DNA of 64,000 nt from Duganella dendranthematis (lineage in GTDB: Bacteria; Pseudomonadota; Gammaproteobacteria; Burkholderiales; Burkholderiaceae_D): contig NZ_CP051684.1 of the NCBI RefSeq assembly GCF_012849375.1, positions 682,001-746,000 of the forward strand, in the 5' to 3' direction. Positions 45,822 through 55,295 of this stretch are shown piece after piece. Made by a program: the position numbers and the translations under genes. The notes below the pieces were generated by a model. The model did not search any database. It was not told the origin of the DNA and saw only the letters and a list, made by a program, of their open reading frames with translations. Positions within the stretch are counted from its first letter, which is position 1; the number at the start of each line of letters is the position of its first letter.

Positions 45822-46694
45822 ATGACCACCCAAGACTCCGCCACCGTCCTCACCTCCGATCCCCACCAGCGCCTCGGCAAGCCGGCCGGCGGCTGGCGTG
45901 CCGCGCTGTACGCCATCATCTTCGAATCCGACACGCCGAAAGGCCGCGCTTTCGACCTGGCGCTGATCGGCGCCATCCTGCTCAGTGTGCTGGTGGTGGT
46001 GCTCACCAGCGTCAAGCCGATCGCCGACAAATATGGCGACTGGCTGCATGCCGGCGAATGGTTCTTCACCGCGCTGTTCACCATCGAATATGCCGCGCGC
46101 TGCCTGTGCGTGCAGCGGCCGGTGCTGTACGCGCGCAGCTTTTTCGGCGTGATCGACCTGATGTCCATCCTGCCCGCCTACATCTCGCTGTTTGTGCCGG
46201 CCGCGCACGTCGTGTCGGGCGTGCGCATTCTGCGGCTGCTGCGCATTTTCCGCATCCTCAAGCTGACCTTGTACATCCAGGAATACAGCATGCTGGGCGA
46301 CGCGCTGCTAGCCAGCCGCCGCAAGATCTTCGTGTTTTTGTCGGTGGTATTTCTGGTCGTGTTCTTGCTGGGGAGCGTGATGTACGTGGTCGAAGGTCCG
46401 GAAAACGGCTACACCAGCATCCCCACCGCCGTCTACTGGGCCATCTCGACCATGACCACGGTCGGCTTTGGCGACCTGGTGCCCAAGACCGACATCGGCC
46501 GCACCATCGCCTCATTCATGATGCTGCTGGGCTGGGGCATCCTGGCCGTGCCGACCGGTATCATCAGCTCCGAGATCACCCACCAGCGCGGCCAGCGGCT
46601 GCTCTCGATGCGCGTCTGCCCCAACTGCCACAGCACCGGCCATGAGCCGGAAGCACGCTACTGCAAAGATTGCGGCACGGCGCTGCCCTCCTGA
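45822..46694 (+). CDS. voltage-gated potassium channel-type ion transporter with C-terminal zinc ribbon
   Basis: A 290-aa six-helix channel. S4 is LRLLRIFRILKLTLYIQEY, with repeated Arg/Lys. The pore loop is WAISTMTTVGFGDLVPKT, where TVGFGD is the potassium selectivity filter. The cytosolic end has four cysteines, CPNCHSTGHEPEARYCKDCG, forming a probable zinc ribbon. The gene runs 37 nt into the end of the converging oxidoreductase gene, including the second CxxC of the ribbon. Confidence 0.93.
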   Translation: MTTQDSATVLTSDPHQRLGKPAGGWRAALYAIIFESDTPKGRAFDLALIGAILLSVLVVVLTSVKPIADKYGDWLHAGEWFFTALFTIEYAARCLCVQRPVLYARSFFGVIDLMSILPAYISLFVPAAHVVSGVRILRLLRIFRILKLTLYIQEYSMLGDALLASRRKIFVFLSVVFLVVFLLGSVMYVVEGPENGYTSIPTAVYWAISTMTTVGFGDLVPKTDIGRTIASFMMLLGWGILAVPTGIISSEITHQRGQRLLSMRVCPNCHSTGHEPEARYCKDCGTALPS

Positions 46695-47686
46695 GCCGTC
46701 AGGATCGCTTTGCGGCCGTCGGGCGAGGCATAGGCCATGGCCGCGTCGATCTGCTGGTAGCTGAATTGCTGTCCCTGCCAGGTGGCGAACATCGGATCGG
46801 CAATCAGCGGCTCCAGTGCCTTCAGCGCCGCCACCAGCCGCGCCGGCTGCTTGACGGTGGCGCTTTCAAAATTGCTGAAACGGCGGATCGTAAGATTCTT
46901 CATCATCAACAGCGTGGTGTGGATGGCGGCAGGCGCCGCGCCGCCCAGGAAGCCGTAGCAATAGATGGTGCTATTCGCCGGCAGGGCCGGTGCGATCTGG
47001 CCCATCAACTCGCCGCCGACGCCGTCGAACACCGCCGTCGCCCGCAGCGCCGCAGCCAGCAAGGCCAGTTGCCCGGCATAACCTTCGCTGGTGACGATGA
47101 CGTGCTCGACGCCCAGCGCGCGCAGTGTTTCGGCAGCGGCCTCGCTGCGCACCAGAAAAATTGCCGGCATTTGCCGGGCACGCGCCAGCGCCGCCATGGC
47201 ATGGCCGGTAGCCGAATTGCCTGCCGTGACGATCACGCCCTGATGTCCGGCTTCGGCGACTTCCTCAAGAAATGCGTAGGCGGTGATGACGTTGACCAGC
47301 GAGCCGCAGTAGTCCCTGGCGTTCACCTGCTCCGGCAAGATCAGGCAACTGGTGTAAGGAATAACTGCTGTCTCGCACCACAAGCCGACGCTATCAGGGC
47401 TGCGCGTCAGCGAGCGGTAGATCGCCACCTGCTTGCCGGCGTATTCGGCTGGCACGCCGTCGCCCAGTGCGACCACCCTGCCCGCGCCAGACGCACCCCA
47501 CACGTCGTGGCGCGACGCCGGAATCTGCGGGCCGGCCGCTGCTGGCATTTTCAGGAAGGCCTTGTCGCCATGGTTGATGGCAGAGGCTTCCATCGCCACC
47601 AGCACATGGCCGGCCGCCGGTTGCTGCGGGGCCGGAAGGTCGCGCACTTCAAGCTCGCGGTTGACGGTGACACAAATCGCTTTCAT
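46658..47686 (-). CDS. zinc-independent alcohol dehydrogenase/quinone oxidoreductase-like protein (MDR family)
   Basis: A 342-aa medium-chain reductase: MKAICVTVNRELEVRDLPAP, MEASAINHGDKAFLKM, VIVTAGNSATGHAMAALARA (nucleotide-binding segment), VFDGVGGELMGQIAPAL. The zinc-ligand set of classical alcohol dehydrogenases is absent, so it is the quinone-reductase type. It is divergent from a LysR regulator, with an LTTR-type palindrome between, and its 3' end overlaps the channel gene by 37 nt. I chose ATG 47686 as the conserved start. Confidence 0.9.
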   Translation of the reverse strand: MKAICVTVNRELEVRDLPAPQQPAAGHVLVAMEASAINHGDKAFLKMPAAAGPQIPASRHDVWGASGAGRVVALGDGVPAEYAGKQVAIYRSLTRSPDSVGLWCETAVIPYTSCLILPEQVNARDYCGSLVNVITAYAFLEEVAEAGHQGVIVTAGNSATGHAMAALARARQMPAIFLVRSEAAAETLRALGVEHVIVTSEGYAGQLALLAAALRATAVFDGVGGELMGQIAPALPANSTIYCYGFLGGAAPAAIHTTLLMMKNLTIRRFSNFESATVKQPARLVAALKALEPLIADPMFATWQGQQFSYQQIDAAMAYASPDGRKAILTAQEGSAVPQSLQ

Positions 47687-47768
47687 TGCTGCACTCCGTT
47701 GAATGATCCAGACAGCATCATAGGAAACCTGATCGATTGACGAAACGCCGGCCGGCGACATACCATCG

Positions 47769-47783
47769 ATTCCACTTTGGAAT
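47769..47783. promoter_or_regulatory. LysR-type operator (T-N11-A palindrome)
   Basis: ATTCC-N5-GGAAT, a perfect 5+5+5 inverted repeat with the T-N11-A core of LysR sites. It lies in the 114-nt gap between the divergent oxidoreductase and LysR genes, 17 nt before the LysR start, so it fits autoregulation and control of the oxidoreductase. Confidence 0.65.
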
Positions 47784-47800
47784 TGATTGGAGCAGAAAAG

Positions 47801-48676
47801 ATGGATCGTCTGGATGCCATGCGCCTGTTTGTGCGGCTGGTGGAATGCGGCAGTTTTTCCGCCGTCGGCCGCGAGGAAGGCATTGGGCAGCCGGCGGTCA
47901 GCAAGCAGATCGCCGCACTGGAGCGGCATCTGGGCGCGCAGCTGGTGCTGCGCAATTCGCGCAATGTCGTCATCACCGATGCCGGCCAGGCCTTCTATGA
48001 ATCGGCCAAGCAGCTGATCGATGACTTTGACGCGGTGGAATCGTCCGTGGGAGACCGCCAGCAATCGCCTCACGGCCTGGTCAGGGTCAGTACCGCACCC
48101 GGCCACGGGCGGCTGTGCGTGACGCCGTTGCTGGCCGAATTCTTCCGCCGCTATCCGCAGGTGTCGGTGGAAATATCGGTATCCGAACGGCCGGTCGATC
48201 TGGTGGCGGAAGGGATCGACATCGCCATCCGCCATGGCCGCCTGCTGGACTCCTCACTCACTGCGCAACAATGGTCGGAGACGGATTTTGTGCTGGCCGC
48301 CAGCCCGGCGTATCTGGCGGCGCATGGCACGCCGTCGAATCTGTCCGACCTCGATCATCACACCTGCATCGTCTTCGCGCGCGGGCGCGAGCGTTACCCA
48401 TGGCGCTTCCACAGGGGCCAGCAGGCCGTGTCCTACATGCCGCGCGGCTCGCTCTTGACCGGCGATGCCGAACACGTGCGCGCCGCCGTGCTGTGCGGCC
48501 TGGGCGTGGCGCAGGCGCCGCGCTGGCTACTGGAAGACGAGATCCGCAGCGGCCAGGTCAGCGTGCTGCTGCCGGCCTTACAGCCGGAGCGGCTGCCGCT
48601 CAACATCGTCTACGCAGCCGGGCGCCGCGTGCCGATGCGGGTGCGCGTGCTGATCGACTATCTGCTGGCCCAATGA
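47801..48676 (+). CDS. LysR-family transcription regulator
   Basis: A 291-aa regulator. The winged helix (about 1-65) is MDRLDAMRLFVRLVECGSFS with PAVSKQIAALERHLGAQLVL. The substrate-binding domain (about 90-285) has VDLVAEGIDIAIRHGRL and DAEHVRAAVLCGLGVAQAPRW, as in the CrgA-like group. I chose ATG 47801 with AGCAGA upstream. The probable target is the divergent oxidoreductase; the inducer is unknown. Confidence 0.93.
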   Translation: MDRLDAMRLFVRLVECGSFSAVGREEGIGQPAVSKQIAALERHLGAQLVLRNSRNVVITDAGQAFYESAKQLIDDFDAVESSVGDRQQSPHGLVRVSTAPGHGRLCVTPLLAEFFRRYPQVSVEISVSERPVDLVAEGIDIAIRHGRLLDSSLTAQQWSETDFVLAASPAYLAAHGTPSNLSDLDHHTCIVFARGRERYPWRFHRGQQAVSYMPRGSLLTGDAEHVRAAVLCGLGVAQAPRWLLEDEIRSGQVSVLLPALQPERLPLNIVYAAGRRVPMRVRVLIDYLLAQ

Positions 48677-48706
48677 AAAAAGCCCCCAGCATTGCTGCCG
48701 AGGGCT
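48677..48706 (-). terminator. Rho-independent terminator after the TonB-dependent receptor gene
   Basis: On the minus strand, AGCCCTC pairs with the GGGGGCT that follows (imperfectly, with internal mismatch), then a run of six T. It lies 25 nt after the receptor stop and right at the LysR stop from the other side. Confidence 0.65.
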
Positions 48707-48730
48707 TCCGATTCTACAGACTGCTACAGC

Positions 48731-51490
48731 TTAGAACTTGTAGCTAGCCGACACGTAGCCAGTGGCGCCGTGTGCATCGTAGTAGGTTGGATCGTAGCCA
48801 GCCTGGAAGTAGTTACCCAGGCCGATGATCTCAGGTGGCTGACGGTTGAACAGGTTCTTCACGCCAACACGTACGGTCAGGTTTTTCACGCCGGTGTACG
48901 ACACTTGCGAATCCCAGGTCGAGAACGCGCCAACACGTACTGGCGTCACCGATTTTTCCAGGTCTTCATCCGCGCGGGTTGCGTCGTGGTAGCCCGACTG
49001 GAAGTTCTGGGTCAGGTTGACGCCCCAGTTCTGGTATTTCCAGTCAAACGCCAGCTGATGCTTCCAGCGCAGGATGATGCCGCCGTTGCCGACCGCGTTC
49101 AGCGGCGAGCCGGTTTCATCAACGGTGCGCGCCACGCTCTGCTGCACGGTACCGTCCGGCAGGGTCATGTCGTACTTGGTGACGTAGGTGCCGTTCAGGC
49201 GGGTGGCGAAGGTGCCGTAGTTGGCAGTCTTGGCGATGGTCCAGCGGGCATCCAGATCGATACCGGCGGTTTTCAGGCCGCCAGCGTTCAGGTTGGTGCT
49301 GGTGATCTGGGTGATGTTGCCGGCCGAGTCACGCTGCACCAGCGCGCCGTAGGCAGGAACATCTTCGTGGTCGACGATGAACTCAGGAGTCAGCGACGTC
49401 ACCAGGTTGTTGACGTTGATTTTCCAGTAGTCGATGGCGATCGAAGCGCCTGGCACCGGATCAATCACGAAGCCGACCGAAGTCTGTTCCGATTTCTCTG
49501 GTTTCAGGTTTGGATTGCCACCGGCCAGCACGTTGAACTGACCGAAGGTATTGGTCTTCGGATCGGTGAAGCTGGCGCTGGTGCCCAGGGTTTGCGGGTT
49601 GTTCAGCTCAGGCAGCGCCGCTTCGCGGAAGCCGCGGCCGTAGGAAGCGCGCACCAGCACTTGTTGCAGCGGCTGGTAGCGGAAGCTGACCTTCGGATTG
49701 GTCGCGGTCGCGTTTGGATAGCGGTCGGTACGCACGGCCAGATCGGCTTCCAGGTTTTTCAGGATCGGTGCGTTCAGCTCGGCGAAGATCGCCGACGAGT
49801 TACGCGATGCCGACAGCGGCAGCGTCTGGCCGCCGTAGCCCGAGATGTCGCCCGACTGGTACGCCGCCGACGGGTTCAGGTCCAGCTTCTCGTCGGTCAT
49901 CGACGCGCCCACTGCGAACTTGGCCATACCGGCCGGCAGCTGGTACAGGTCGCCCGAGATGCGCGCGTTCAGCGAGTCATTGCTCAGGGTCGAGTTGATC
50001 ATGTTGCCAACGTAGTTGGTGGCGTAGATCTGCTGGGCCAGCGCTGGCGACTGGGTCGCTGCGAACGGGTTGAAGGCGTTGTTGTTGCTCAGCAGTTTGA
50101 CCAGCGCCAGCTGCGACTGGTAGCCGGAGATGGTGTCTTCGCTGACATTGCTGGAGTTGTGGGTGTAGGCCACATCGTAGTCGTAACCCTTGACGGTGCC
50201 GCGGAAGCCCATCACCAGATGGCTCATCTTGGCGTGGTCGTCGTGCGAACGACCGCCGCCGTCAAACGCGCGGTAGCTGACGGTCACCGGCTGGCCATTG
50301 ACCGTTGGGTAGTTGGCGGCCAGGTAGGATGCTGGATAGTACGGGCTGCTTGGCGACAGAATGATGGCCGGGTACACATTGGCGGTGGCGAATGCGTTGT
50401 CGGTCGACAGGAACGAGGCGCTGTACGGCGACGACTGTTCGTTGGTAGTGGTTTTCTGTTCCGAGTGGAAGCCTTCGATGAAGAATTCATTCTGCTCGTT
50501 CAGCTTGAAGCGGAAGTTGGCCGAGACGTTGGCGCGGGTCACGTCCGGGAACAGCGGCACGGCGCCGGCCGAGTTGAAGCGGCACGAACCGGTGTTGGCG
50601 TCGAACTGGCTGCCGTTGGTGGTGCAATCGCCGCCATTCAGCGGGTTGCCCAGGCCGGAGCCCAGCGAGGCCAGCGAATTCGGGATCACGCCGTTGGCGT
50701 TTGGCGTGGTGGTCGGGTTGAAGGTGCTCAGGTTGCCGCTTGGGGTCGCCGAAGCGTCACGCAGGCCGTTGTTGTTCCACGATTCGCGGGCGTAGCCGCG
50801 CTGGCTGCCGTAGATCGCTTGTTCCTTGCCAACGTCAGCCGACACGGTGAAGTTGTAGCGGTCTTCGTCGTAGTCGCCGAAGCCGGCCAGGATCGAGGCT
50901 TTGGTGTTGCGGCCGCCGCCGTCCTTGGTGCCGCTGCCGTAGCCGGTCACTTCCACGCCGTTGTAGTTGTTGCGCAGGATGAAGTTGATCACACCGCCGA
51001 TGGCGTCGGAACCGTACACTCCGGAGGCGCCGTCCTTCAGGATTTCCACGTGGTCCACCGCGGCCAGCGGGATCGAATTGATGTCGACCGAGGTACCGTC
51101 GGTGGCGAAGTTGGCCAGGCGGCGGCCGTTGACCAGCACCAGGGTTTTGTTCGAGCCGAGGCCGCGCAGCGAGGCGGCAGCCAGACCGTAGGTCGAGGCG
51201 CCGGCGCCCTGGGCGCTCACGGTGCCGCCGACGGCGGTATTGGCGGTGATGCTGGCCAGCAGTGCTTCGGTGCTGGTGGCGCCGGTCTTGGCGATGTCTT
51301 CACGGGAGACGGTCTGCACCGGCAGCGCGCCTTCAACTTGCGCGCGTTTGATGGACGAACCGGTGATTTCCACGCGGGCGATCGGCGCTTCCGGCGCGGT
51401 TTGGGCATGGGCGCCGGCGATCGCGCCAAAGGCCACGGTGCCGGAGAACATCAGGCGCAGCGAGCGCGAGATAACAGTTTCTTTGGTCAT
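48731..51490 (-). CDS. TonB-dependent outer-membrane receptor
   Basis: A 919-aa receptor. It has a Sec signal (about 1-29, GAHAQ), then a TonB-box-like start (IARVEITGSSIKR) and a plug domain with LVLVNGRRLANF and VEILKDGASGVYGSDAIGGV. A beta-barrel ends in Phe (YVSASYKF). There is no STN domain. The substrate is not evident: no transporter, hydrolase or anti-sigma gene adjoins. A terminator follows at 48677-48706, and a 421-nt AT-rich region lies upstream. Confidence 0.94.
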   Translation of the reverse strand: MTKETVISRSLRLMFSGTVAFGAIAGAHAQTAPEAPIARVEITGSSIKRAQVEGALPVQTVSREDIAKTGATSTEALLASITANTAVGGTVSAQGAGASTYGLAAASLRGLGSNKTLVLVNGRRLANFATDGTSVDINSIPLAAVDHVEILKDGASGVYGSDAIGGVINFILRNNYNGVEVTGYGSGTKDGGGRNTKASILAGFGDYDEDRYNFTVSADVGKEQAIYGSQRGYARESWNNNGLRDASATPSGNLSTFNPTTTPNANGVIPNSLASLGSGLGNPLNGGDCTTNGSQFDANTGSCRFNSAGAVPLFPDVTRANVSANFRFKLNEQNEFFIEGFHSEQKTTTNEQSSPYSASFLSTDNAFATANVYPAIILSPSSPYYPASYLAANYPTVNGQPVTVSYRAFDGGGRSHDDHAKMSHLVMGFRGTVKGYDYDVAYTHNSSNVSEDTISGYQSQLALVKLLSNNNAFNPFAATQSPALAQQIYATNYVGNMINSTLSNDSLNARISGDLYQLPAGMAKFAVGASMTDEKLDLNPSAAYQSGDISGYGGQTLPLSASRNSSAIFAELNAPILKNLEADLAVRTDRYPNATATNPKVSFRYQPLQQVLVRASYGRGFREAALPELNNPQTLGTSASFTDPKTNTFGQFNVLAGGNPNLKPEKSEQTSVGFVIDPVPGASIAIDYWKINVNNLVTSLTPEFIVDHEDVPAYGALVQRDSAGNITQITSTNLNAGGLKTAGIDLDARWTIAKTANYGTFATRLNGTYVTKYDMTLPDGTVQQSVARTVDETGSPLNAVGNGGIILRWKHQLAFDWKYQNWGVNLTQNFQSGYHDATRADEDLEKSVTPVRVGAFSTWDSQVSYTGVKNLTVRVGVKNLFNRQPPEIIGLGNYFQAGYDPTYYDAHGATGYVSASYKF

Positions 51491-51911
51491 TTAAATTCCC
51501 GATTTGTTGTGTGAGTCTTTGAGACTGCATGGGCGGGACCTTGAGGGGTAATCAAAGTCGGGTCACATGACAACACGCGGGAAAGATTTCACCAATGACA
51601 GCGTGGACAAAATGCGTCACTTGTCAGCCGCAAGTGTAAAAACACCGCAGCATTAAGGCAATCTTAAGAATCGTGGCGAATTTAAGTTTCTTAACGGCGA
51701 TTTACCAGTTTTTTCACTAGTAAACTATTGAAAGACTAAATAAAGTCTGTTCATGCGGCAGGCGGCCGAGCGGGTTGGAGCGGATGACTCTTATCAGTCC
51801 ACTATTTTTGGGAACATCTTGTTACACTTGATACCAAACTCTCTTGGGAAGTTAGCATACTTTTCCTGCAACATGCATGAAACTTGCATAAAGTTGGTGA
51901 GATACAACAGA
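51491..51911. other. intergenic region upstream of the TonB-dependent receptor
   Basis: About 420 nt, clearly AT-rich. It must hold the receptor promoter and the 3' end of the gene at 51912. I saw a small inverted repeat (AGACTAAATAAAGTCT, near 51734-51749) and two close TGCAT motifs near 51873-51890, but no coding frame and no operator I can name. Confidence 0.55.
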
Positions 51912-52775
51912 TTAAGCGGGTAGCAGCCAATTTGCCGCATTCACCACGTAGCGGTGGATGTCGGCCAGCGCTGCCGGATGGGTGTGCATGCCGTCGCCCG
52001 GCGCCTCGCTGACGAAGCCGGGGCAGCCCTGTTGCGCGTCCCAGTTGTAGTCGGCGAAATGGTGGAAGGTGCTGGCGGCGAGCGCGCGGCCACGACCGCC
52101 CTCGCCCTCGAAAGCCACGGCCAGATTGAACATCTCGCCGCTGACAATGCTGCGGCCCTGGGCGATGACGCGCGCGTGCTGTCCCGGCGGCGCGCTGACC
52201 GCGCCTTCGTGCGGATGGGCCGGGAACCAGCGGATCGCGCCGGTCGGCGAGGAAGGATCGGCCAGCACCGGATGCAGCGGCGCGCAAATGGTCACCGGCT
52301 GATAGTCACCGTTGCGGCCGGAATGGTAATTCGGCCACTGGATCGCCGGCGTGCCGGTGTCGTCGTTGACGCGGCGGCGCGCATCGTGTTCCGGGTTGTG
52401 GCTGTGAAAATGGTGGGCGGCGCCGATGTCATCCAGGCCGCACACCGACGAGCCCAGGTCCATGTGATCGCGCGCCACCAGCACGCCGCCGCCGCGCTGG
52501 CGGAAGCGTTCGATGGCCCGGCATTCCTCGGGGTGCAGGCCGTCGCCCACATCCACCGCCAGCAGCCACAGCACGTCGATATCGCTGAGATCCAGACCGG
52601 CCAGCACCGGATCGGGCTGGCCACTGACGGCGCGGTCGCGCGCCAGCACCTCGAATAGCGGCGCGCCGTCGGCGTCGCGTTGGTCGCGCAGCAGTTGCAC
52701 CATCAGCGAGAAGCGCTGGATCGACCAGTCTTCAATGGCCGGTTCAATGGTGGTCTGGATCAGGATTTTGCGCAT
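51912..52775 (-). CDS. hypothetical protein, ThuA/glutamine-amidotransferase-like
   Basis: A 287-aa cytosolic protein starting MRKILIQTTIEPAIEDWSIQ. IDVLWLLAVDVG, AIERFRQRGGGVLVARDHMD and PGQHARVIAQGRSIV fit a Rossmann-like amidotransferase fold of the kind in ThuA proteins, but I do not recognise a specific family. Many histidines lie in AAHHFHSHNPEHDARRR and TFHHFADYNW, so it may bind metal. There is no signal peptide. It stands alone between a TonB-dependent receptor and a monooxygenase/DJ-1 pair. Confidence 0.7.
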   Translation of the reverse strand: MRKILIQTTIEPAIEDWSIQRFSLMVQLLRDQRDADGAPLFEVLARDRAVSGQPDPVLAGLDLSDIDVLWLLAVDVGDGLHPEECRAIERFRQRGGGVLVARDHMDLGSSVCGLDDIGAAHHFHSHNPEHDARRRVNDDTGTPAIQWPNYHSGRNGDYQPVTICAPLHPVLADPSSPTGAIRWFPAHPHEGAVSAPPGQHARVIAQGRSIVSGEMFNLAVAFEGEGGRGRALAASTFHHFADYNWDAQQGCPGFVSEAPGDGMHTHPAALADIHRYVVNAANWLLPA

Positions 52776-52950
52776 GGGAGGTCAGGTAAATAATCAAGTT
52801 TCCACAAAGGTGGCAAGGTCACCAGATGCAAAGTCGGCAACAGCTTATTGAGAGCGTACCAGTTCTCCATCGGGAGCGCGATATCCTGATGCGCCCCCAA
52901 ATGGAGGATGGGAATCGTGGCGATTTTGAGCGCCGGCCGGGAGCCTACAG

Positions 52951-53253
52951 CTAGCTCCGCGCCTGCAGCACCTCGACCTTGCGCTCGGCCAGCAAAGCCA
53001 GCACGCGGCCCACCACCAGCGCCTGGTAATGCGACGACTGTTTGTGGTCCTCCAGCGCCTGCGCATCGCGGTAATGCTCCAGCAACAGGAAGCTGCGTGG
53101 CTGCGCGGCGCTTTCGAACACTTCGTAGCCGAGACAGCCCGGCTCCGCCAGCGATAGTGGACGAAGCTCGTCTATGACAGCCCGCACCTGCTCATACGCG
53201 CCTTCGGTCGGCAGCCAGCGGGCCACAATGGTGATTGGGTTGGTTGCGCTCAT
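52951..53253 (-). CDS. putative quinol monooxygenase (ABM domain)
   Basis: A 100-aa single antibiotic-biosynthesis-monooxygenase domain: ITIVARWLPTEGAYEQVRAV, SLAEPGCLGYEVFES, SFLLLEHYRDAQALEDHKQS and HYQAL. YgiN-type members oxidise quinols without a cofactor. AAGGAG lies 7 nt before the ATG at 53253 and 1 nt before one at 53259, so the former is chosen. It follows the DJ-1 gene with no room for a promoter and is probably co-expressed. Confidence 0.88.
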   Translation of the reverse strand: MSATNPITIVARWLPTEGAYEQVRAVIDELRPLSLAEPGCLGYEVFESAAQPRSFLLLEHYRDAQALEDHKQSSHYQALVVGRVLALLAERKVEVLQARS

Positions 53254-53255
53254 GC

Positions 53256-53930
53256 TCATTCTCCTTTCATTGCTTCAACGATGGCTTCTGCCAACGGGCC
53301 GGCCGAAGCGGGGTTCTGGCCGGTGAACAGGCGGCCGTCGATCACCACTTTCGGCTGCCAGACCGCAGTTTCCACATAATCGGCGCCTTCGGCACGCAGC
53401 GCGTCTTCCAGCAGGAACGGCACGTCGGCCTGGGCGTAGCCGGCCTCCTCCGCGTTGGAGAATGAGGTCAGCTTGCGGTTTTCAATCAGGCGCGTGCCGT
53501 CGGACAGCGTCACGCCCAGGAATGCCGCCGGGCCGTGGCAGACGGCGGCGACGATCTTGCCGGCCTCCCAGGCACGCGCCACCACGCGCTTGACCTCGGG
53601 GTCGACGGCGATGTCCACCATCGGTCCCAGCCCGCCTGGGAAGAACACGGCGTCGTAGTCGAGCACATCGACTTCGGACAGTTTGCGGCTGCGGCCCATG
53701 CGGCGGATCGCCGCGCTATCGCGGAAGGCCGCCTGGACCGGATCGGCGCCGTCGTAGCCATCTTCCGGCGGCGTGCCGCCCAGCGGCGACGCGTATTCGA
53801 TGGCGATGCCGGCCTGGTCAAATACGTCGTAAGGATGCGCCACCTCAGCGAAGAAGTAACCGGTAGGACGATGCTGAGGGCCGATTTCAGGGGTGTTGGT
53901 CAGGACAAACAAGACATGTTTAACGCTCAT
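53256..53930 (-). CDS. DJ-1/PfpI-family protein (Hsp31-like glyoxalase/chaperone type)
   Basis: A 224-aa protein. The nucleophile Cys131 is in IVAAVCHGPAAFLGV, and Glu29 in TGYFFAEVAHPYDVF matches the Hsp31-type partner. FFPGGLGPMVDIA is the third conserved block. Family members detoxify glyoxals or act as chaperones. GGAG lies 6 nt before the ATG at 53930. It is upstream of the monooxygenase gene in a two-gene operon that may handle reactive carbonyl or quinone stress. Confidence 0.9.
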   Translation of the reverse strand: MSVKHVLFVLTNTPEIGPQHRPTGYFFAEVAHPYDVFDQAGIAIEYASPLGGTPPEDGYDGADPVQAAFRDSAAIRRMGRSRKLSEVDVLDYDAVFFPGGLGPMVDIAVDPEVKRVVARAWEAGKIVAAVCHGPAAFLGVTLSDGTRLIENRKLTSFSNAEEAGYAQADVPFLLEDALRAEGADYVETAVWQPKVVIDGRLFTGQNPASAGPLAEAIVEAMKGE

Positions 53931-54089
53931 GATATTCTCCAAAAAAGTGTAGTCAGGCGAAGCGCCCGGTTCAGAACTGCTCTGACGTCACTTTAGAGCG
54001 GCAAGCAACACGGAAGAAGGCGTGTTGTTATCCTATGACTGCCAGTCACTGGCATGGCTTTGCGCCAAAGGGTGATATCATTTCATCGC

Positions 54090-55295
54090 ATGACTTCCAG
54101 CTTACAGACAGATATCGCCTCCATTCAGAGCATCGGTTCCGTGCCGACCATTCTCAAGGCGGTCGCCGAACTCACCGGATTGGGCTTCGTCTGCGTGGCC
54201 CGCGTCACGCAGGATAGCTGGCACTCGTGCGCCGTCCTGGACCAGCTGGAATTTGGCTTGAACGTCGGCGACAGCCTCGACGTCACTACCACGATTTGCG
54301 AGGAAGTCCGCGACAACAACGCCGCCGTCATCATCGACCACGTGTCGGAGAACGACCAATACCGCGACCACCACACACCGCGAATGTATGGCTTTCAAAG
54401 CTATTTCTCGATTCCTTTGTATCGGCCCGATGGCGAGTATTTCGGCACCTTGTGCGGTCTCGACCCCAAGCCGGCGGCGCTGACCAAGGCGTCGATTCAA
54501 AACACGCTGATGCTGTTTGCCGAACTCATTTCGCGTCAACTGGTCAATGAAGTCAGGATCAACGCCTCCGAGTCGGCGCTGAGCGACGCGCTGGAAACCT
54601 CGCAGCTGCGCGAGCAATTCATCGCAGTCCTGGGGCATGATTTGCGCACCCCGCTCGGCGCGCTGCTGAACGGTACCGAATTACTGCGCCACCACGCGAC
54701 GCCCGCCGCCGTTCCAGTGCTGAATCGCATGCGCCGCAGTATTGAACGCATCGCCGGCCTGATCGACGATGTGCTGGACTTTACGCGCGGCCGTATGGGC
54801 GGCGGGATCTCGCTCAATATGCGGCACGAGAAAGCCCTGCATCTGACGTTGGCGCAGGTGGTGGAAGAACTGCGGGCCGCGCATGCGGATCGGCAAATCA
54901 TCGCCGTGCTGCCCGCGGATCTGTCGCTGCTCTGCGATGCGGCGCGCATGGGGCAGCTGCTGTCCAACCTGCTGAAAAATGCCCTGGTCCACGGCAGCCA
55001 GTCGGAACCCGTGCACGTCCGGGCCAGCCAGGTCAACGGCATCTTTGAACTCGCGGTATCGAACCAGGGCAGCCCGATCAGCAGAGAAGTCGTGGCGAAA
55101 TTGTTCAAGCCGTTTTGGCGGGCCCAAGGCCAAAGCCCGAGCGAAGGCCTGGGCCTGGGCCTGTTCATCGTCTCCGAAATCGCCAAATCCCACGGCGGCA
55201 CGCTGGACGTCGTTTCGTCCGACACCACCACATCGTTCATCTATCGCTACCGGACTGCATCGTTTGTCGAGCGACGCATTCTCGCGCGGGAGTGA
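54090..55295 (+). CDS. GAF-domain sensor histidine kinase (soluble)
   Basis: A 401-aa kinase with no membrane helix. An N-terminal GAF domain (about 12-155) contains MYGFQSYFSIPLYRPDGEYF and GTLCGLDPKP. HisKA has phospho-accepting His183 (FIAVLGHDLRTPLG). The ATPase has LLSNLLKNALVHGSQ (N box) and GLGLGLFIVSEIAKSHGG. The start is weakly supported: no good ribosome site precedes ATG 54090, and a GTG at 54072 is in frame. It is coupled to the hybrid kinase gene by overlapping stop and start. Confidence 0.88.
   Translation: MTSSLQTDIASIQSIGSVPTILKAVAELTGLGFVCVARVTQDSWHSCAVLDQLEFGLNVGDSLDVTTTICEEVRDNNAAVIIDHVSENDQYRDHHTPRMYGFQSYFSIPLYRPDGEYFGTLCGLDPKPAALTKASIQNTLMLFAELISRQLVNEVRINASESALSDALETSQLREQFIAVLGHDLRTPLGALLNGTELLRHHATPAAVPVLNRMRRSIERIAGLIDDVLDFTRGRMGGGISLNMRHEKALHLTLAQVVEELRAAHADRQIIAVLPADLSLLCDAARMGQLLSNLLKNALVHGSQSEPVHVRASQVNGIFELAVSNQGSPISREVVAKLFKPFWRAQGQSPSEGLGLGLFIVSEIAKSHGGTLDVVSSDTTTSFIYRYRTASFVERRILARE

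Noticed and set aside
48692..51514. A 940-codon open frame on the plus strand opposite the first TonB-dependent receptor gene
   Set aside because: It mirrors the receptor gene and its translation is Arg/Gly/Val-rich with no domain; GC-rich codon use leaves antisense frames open.
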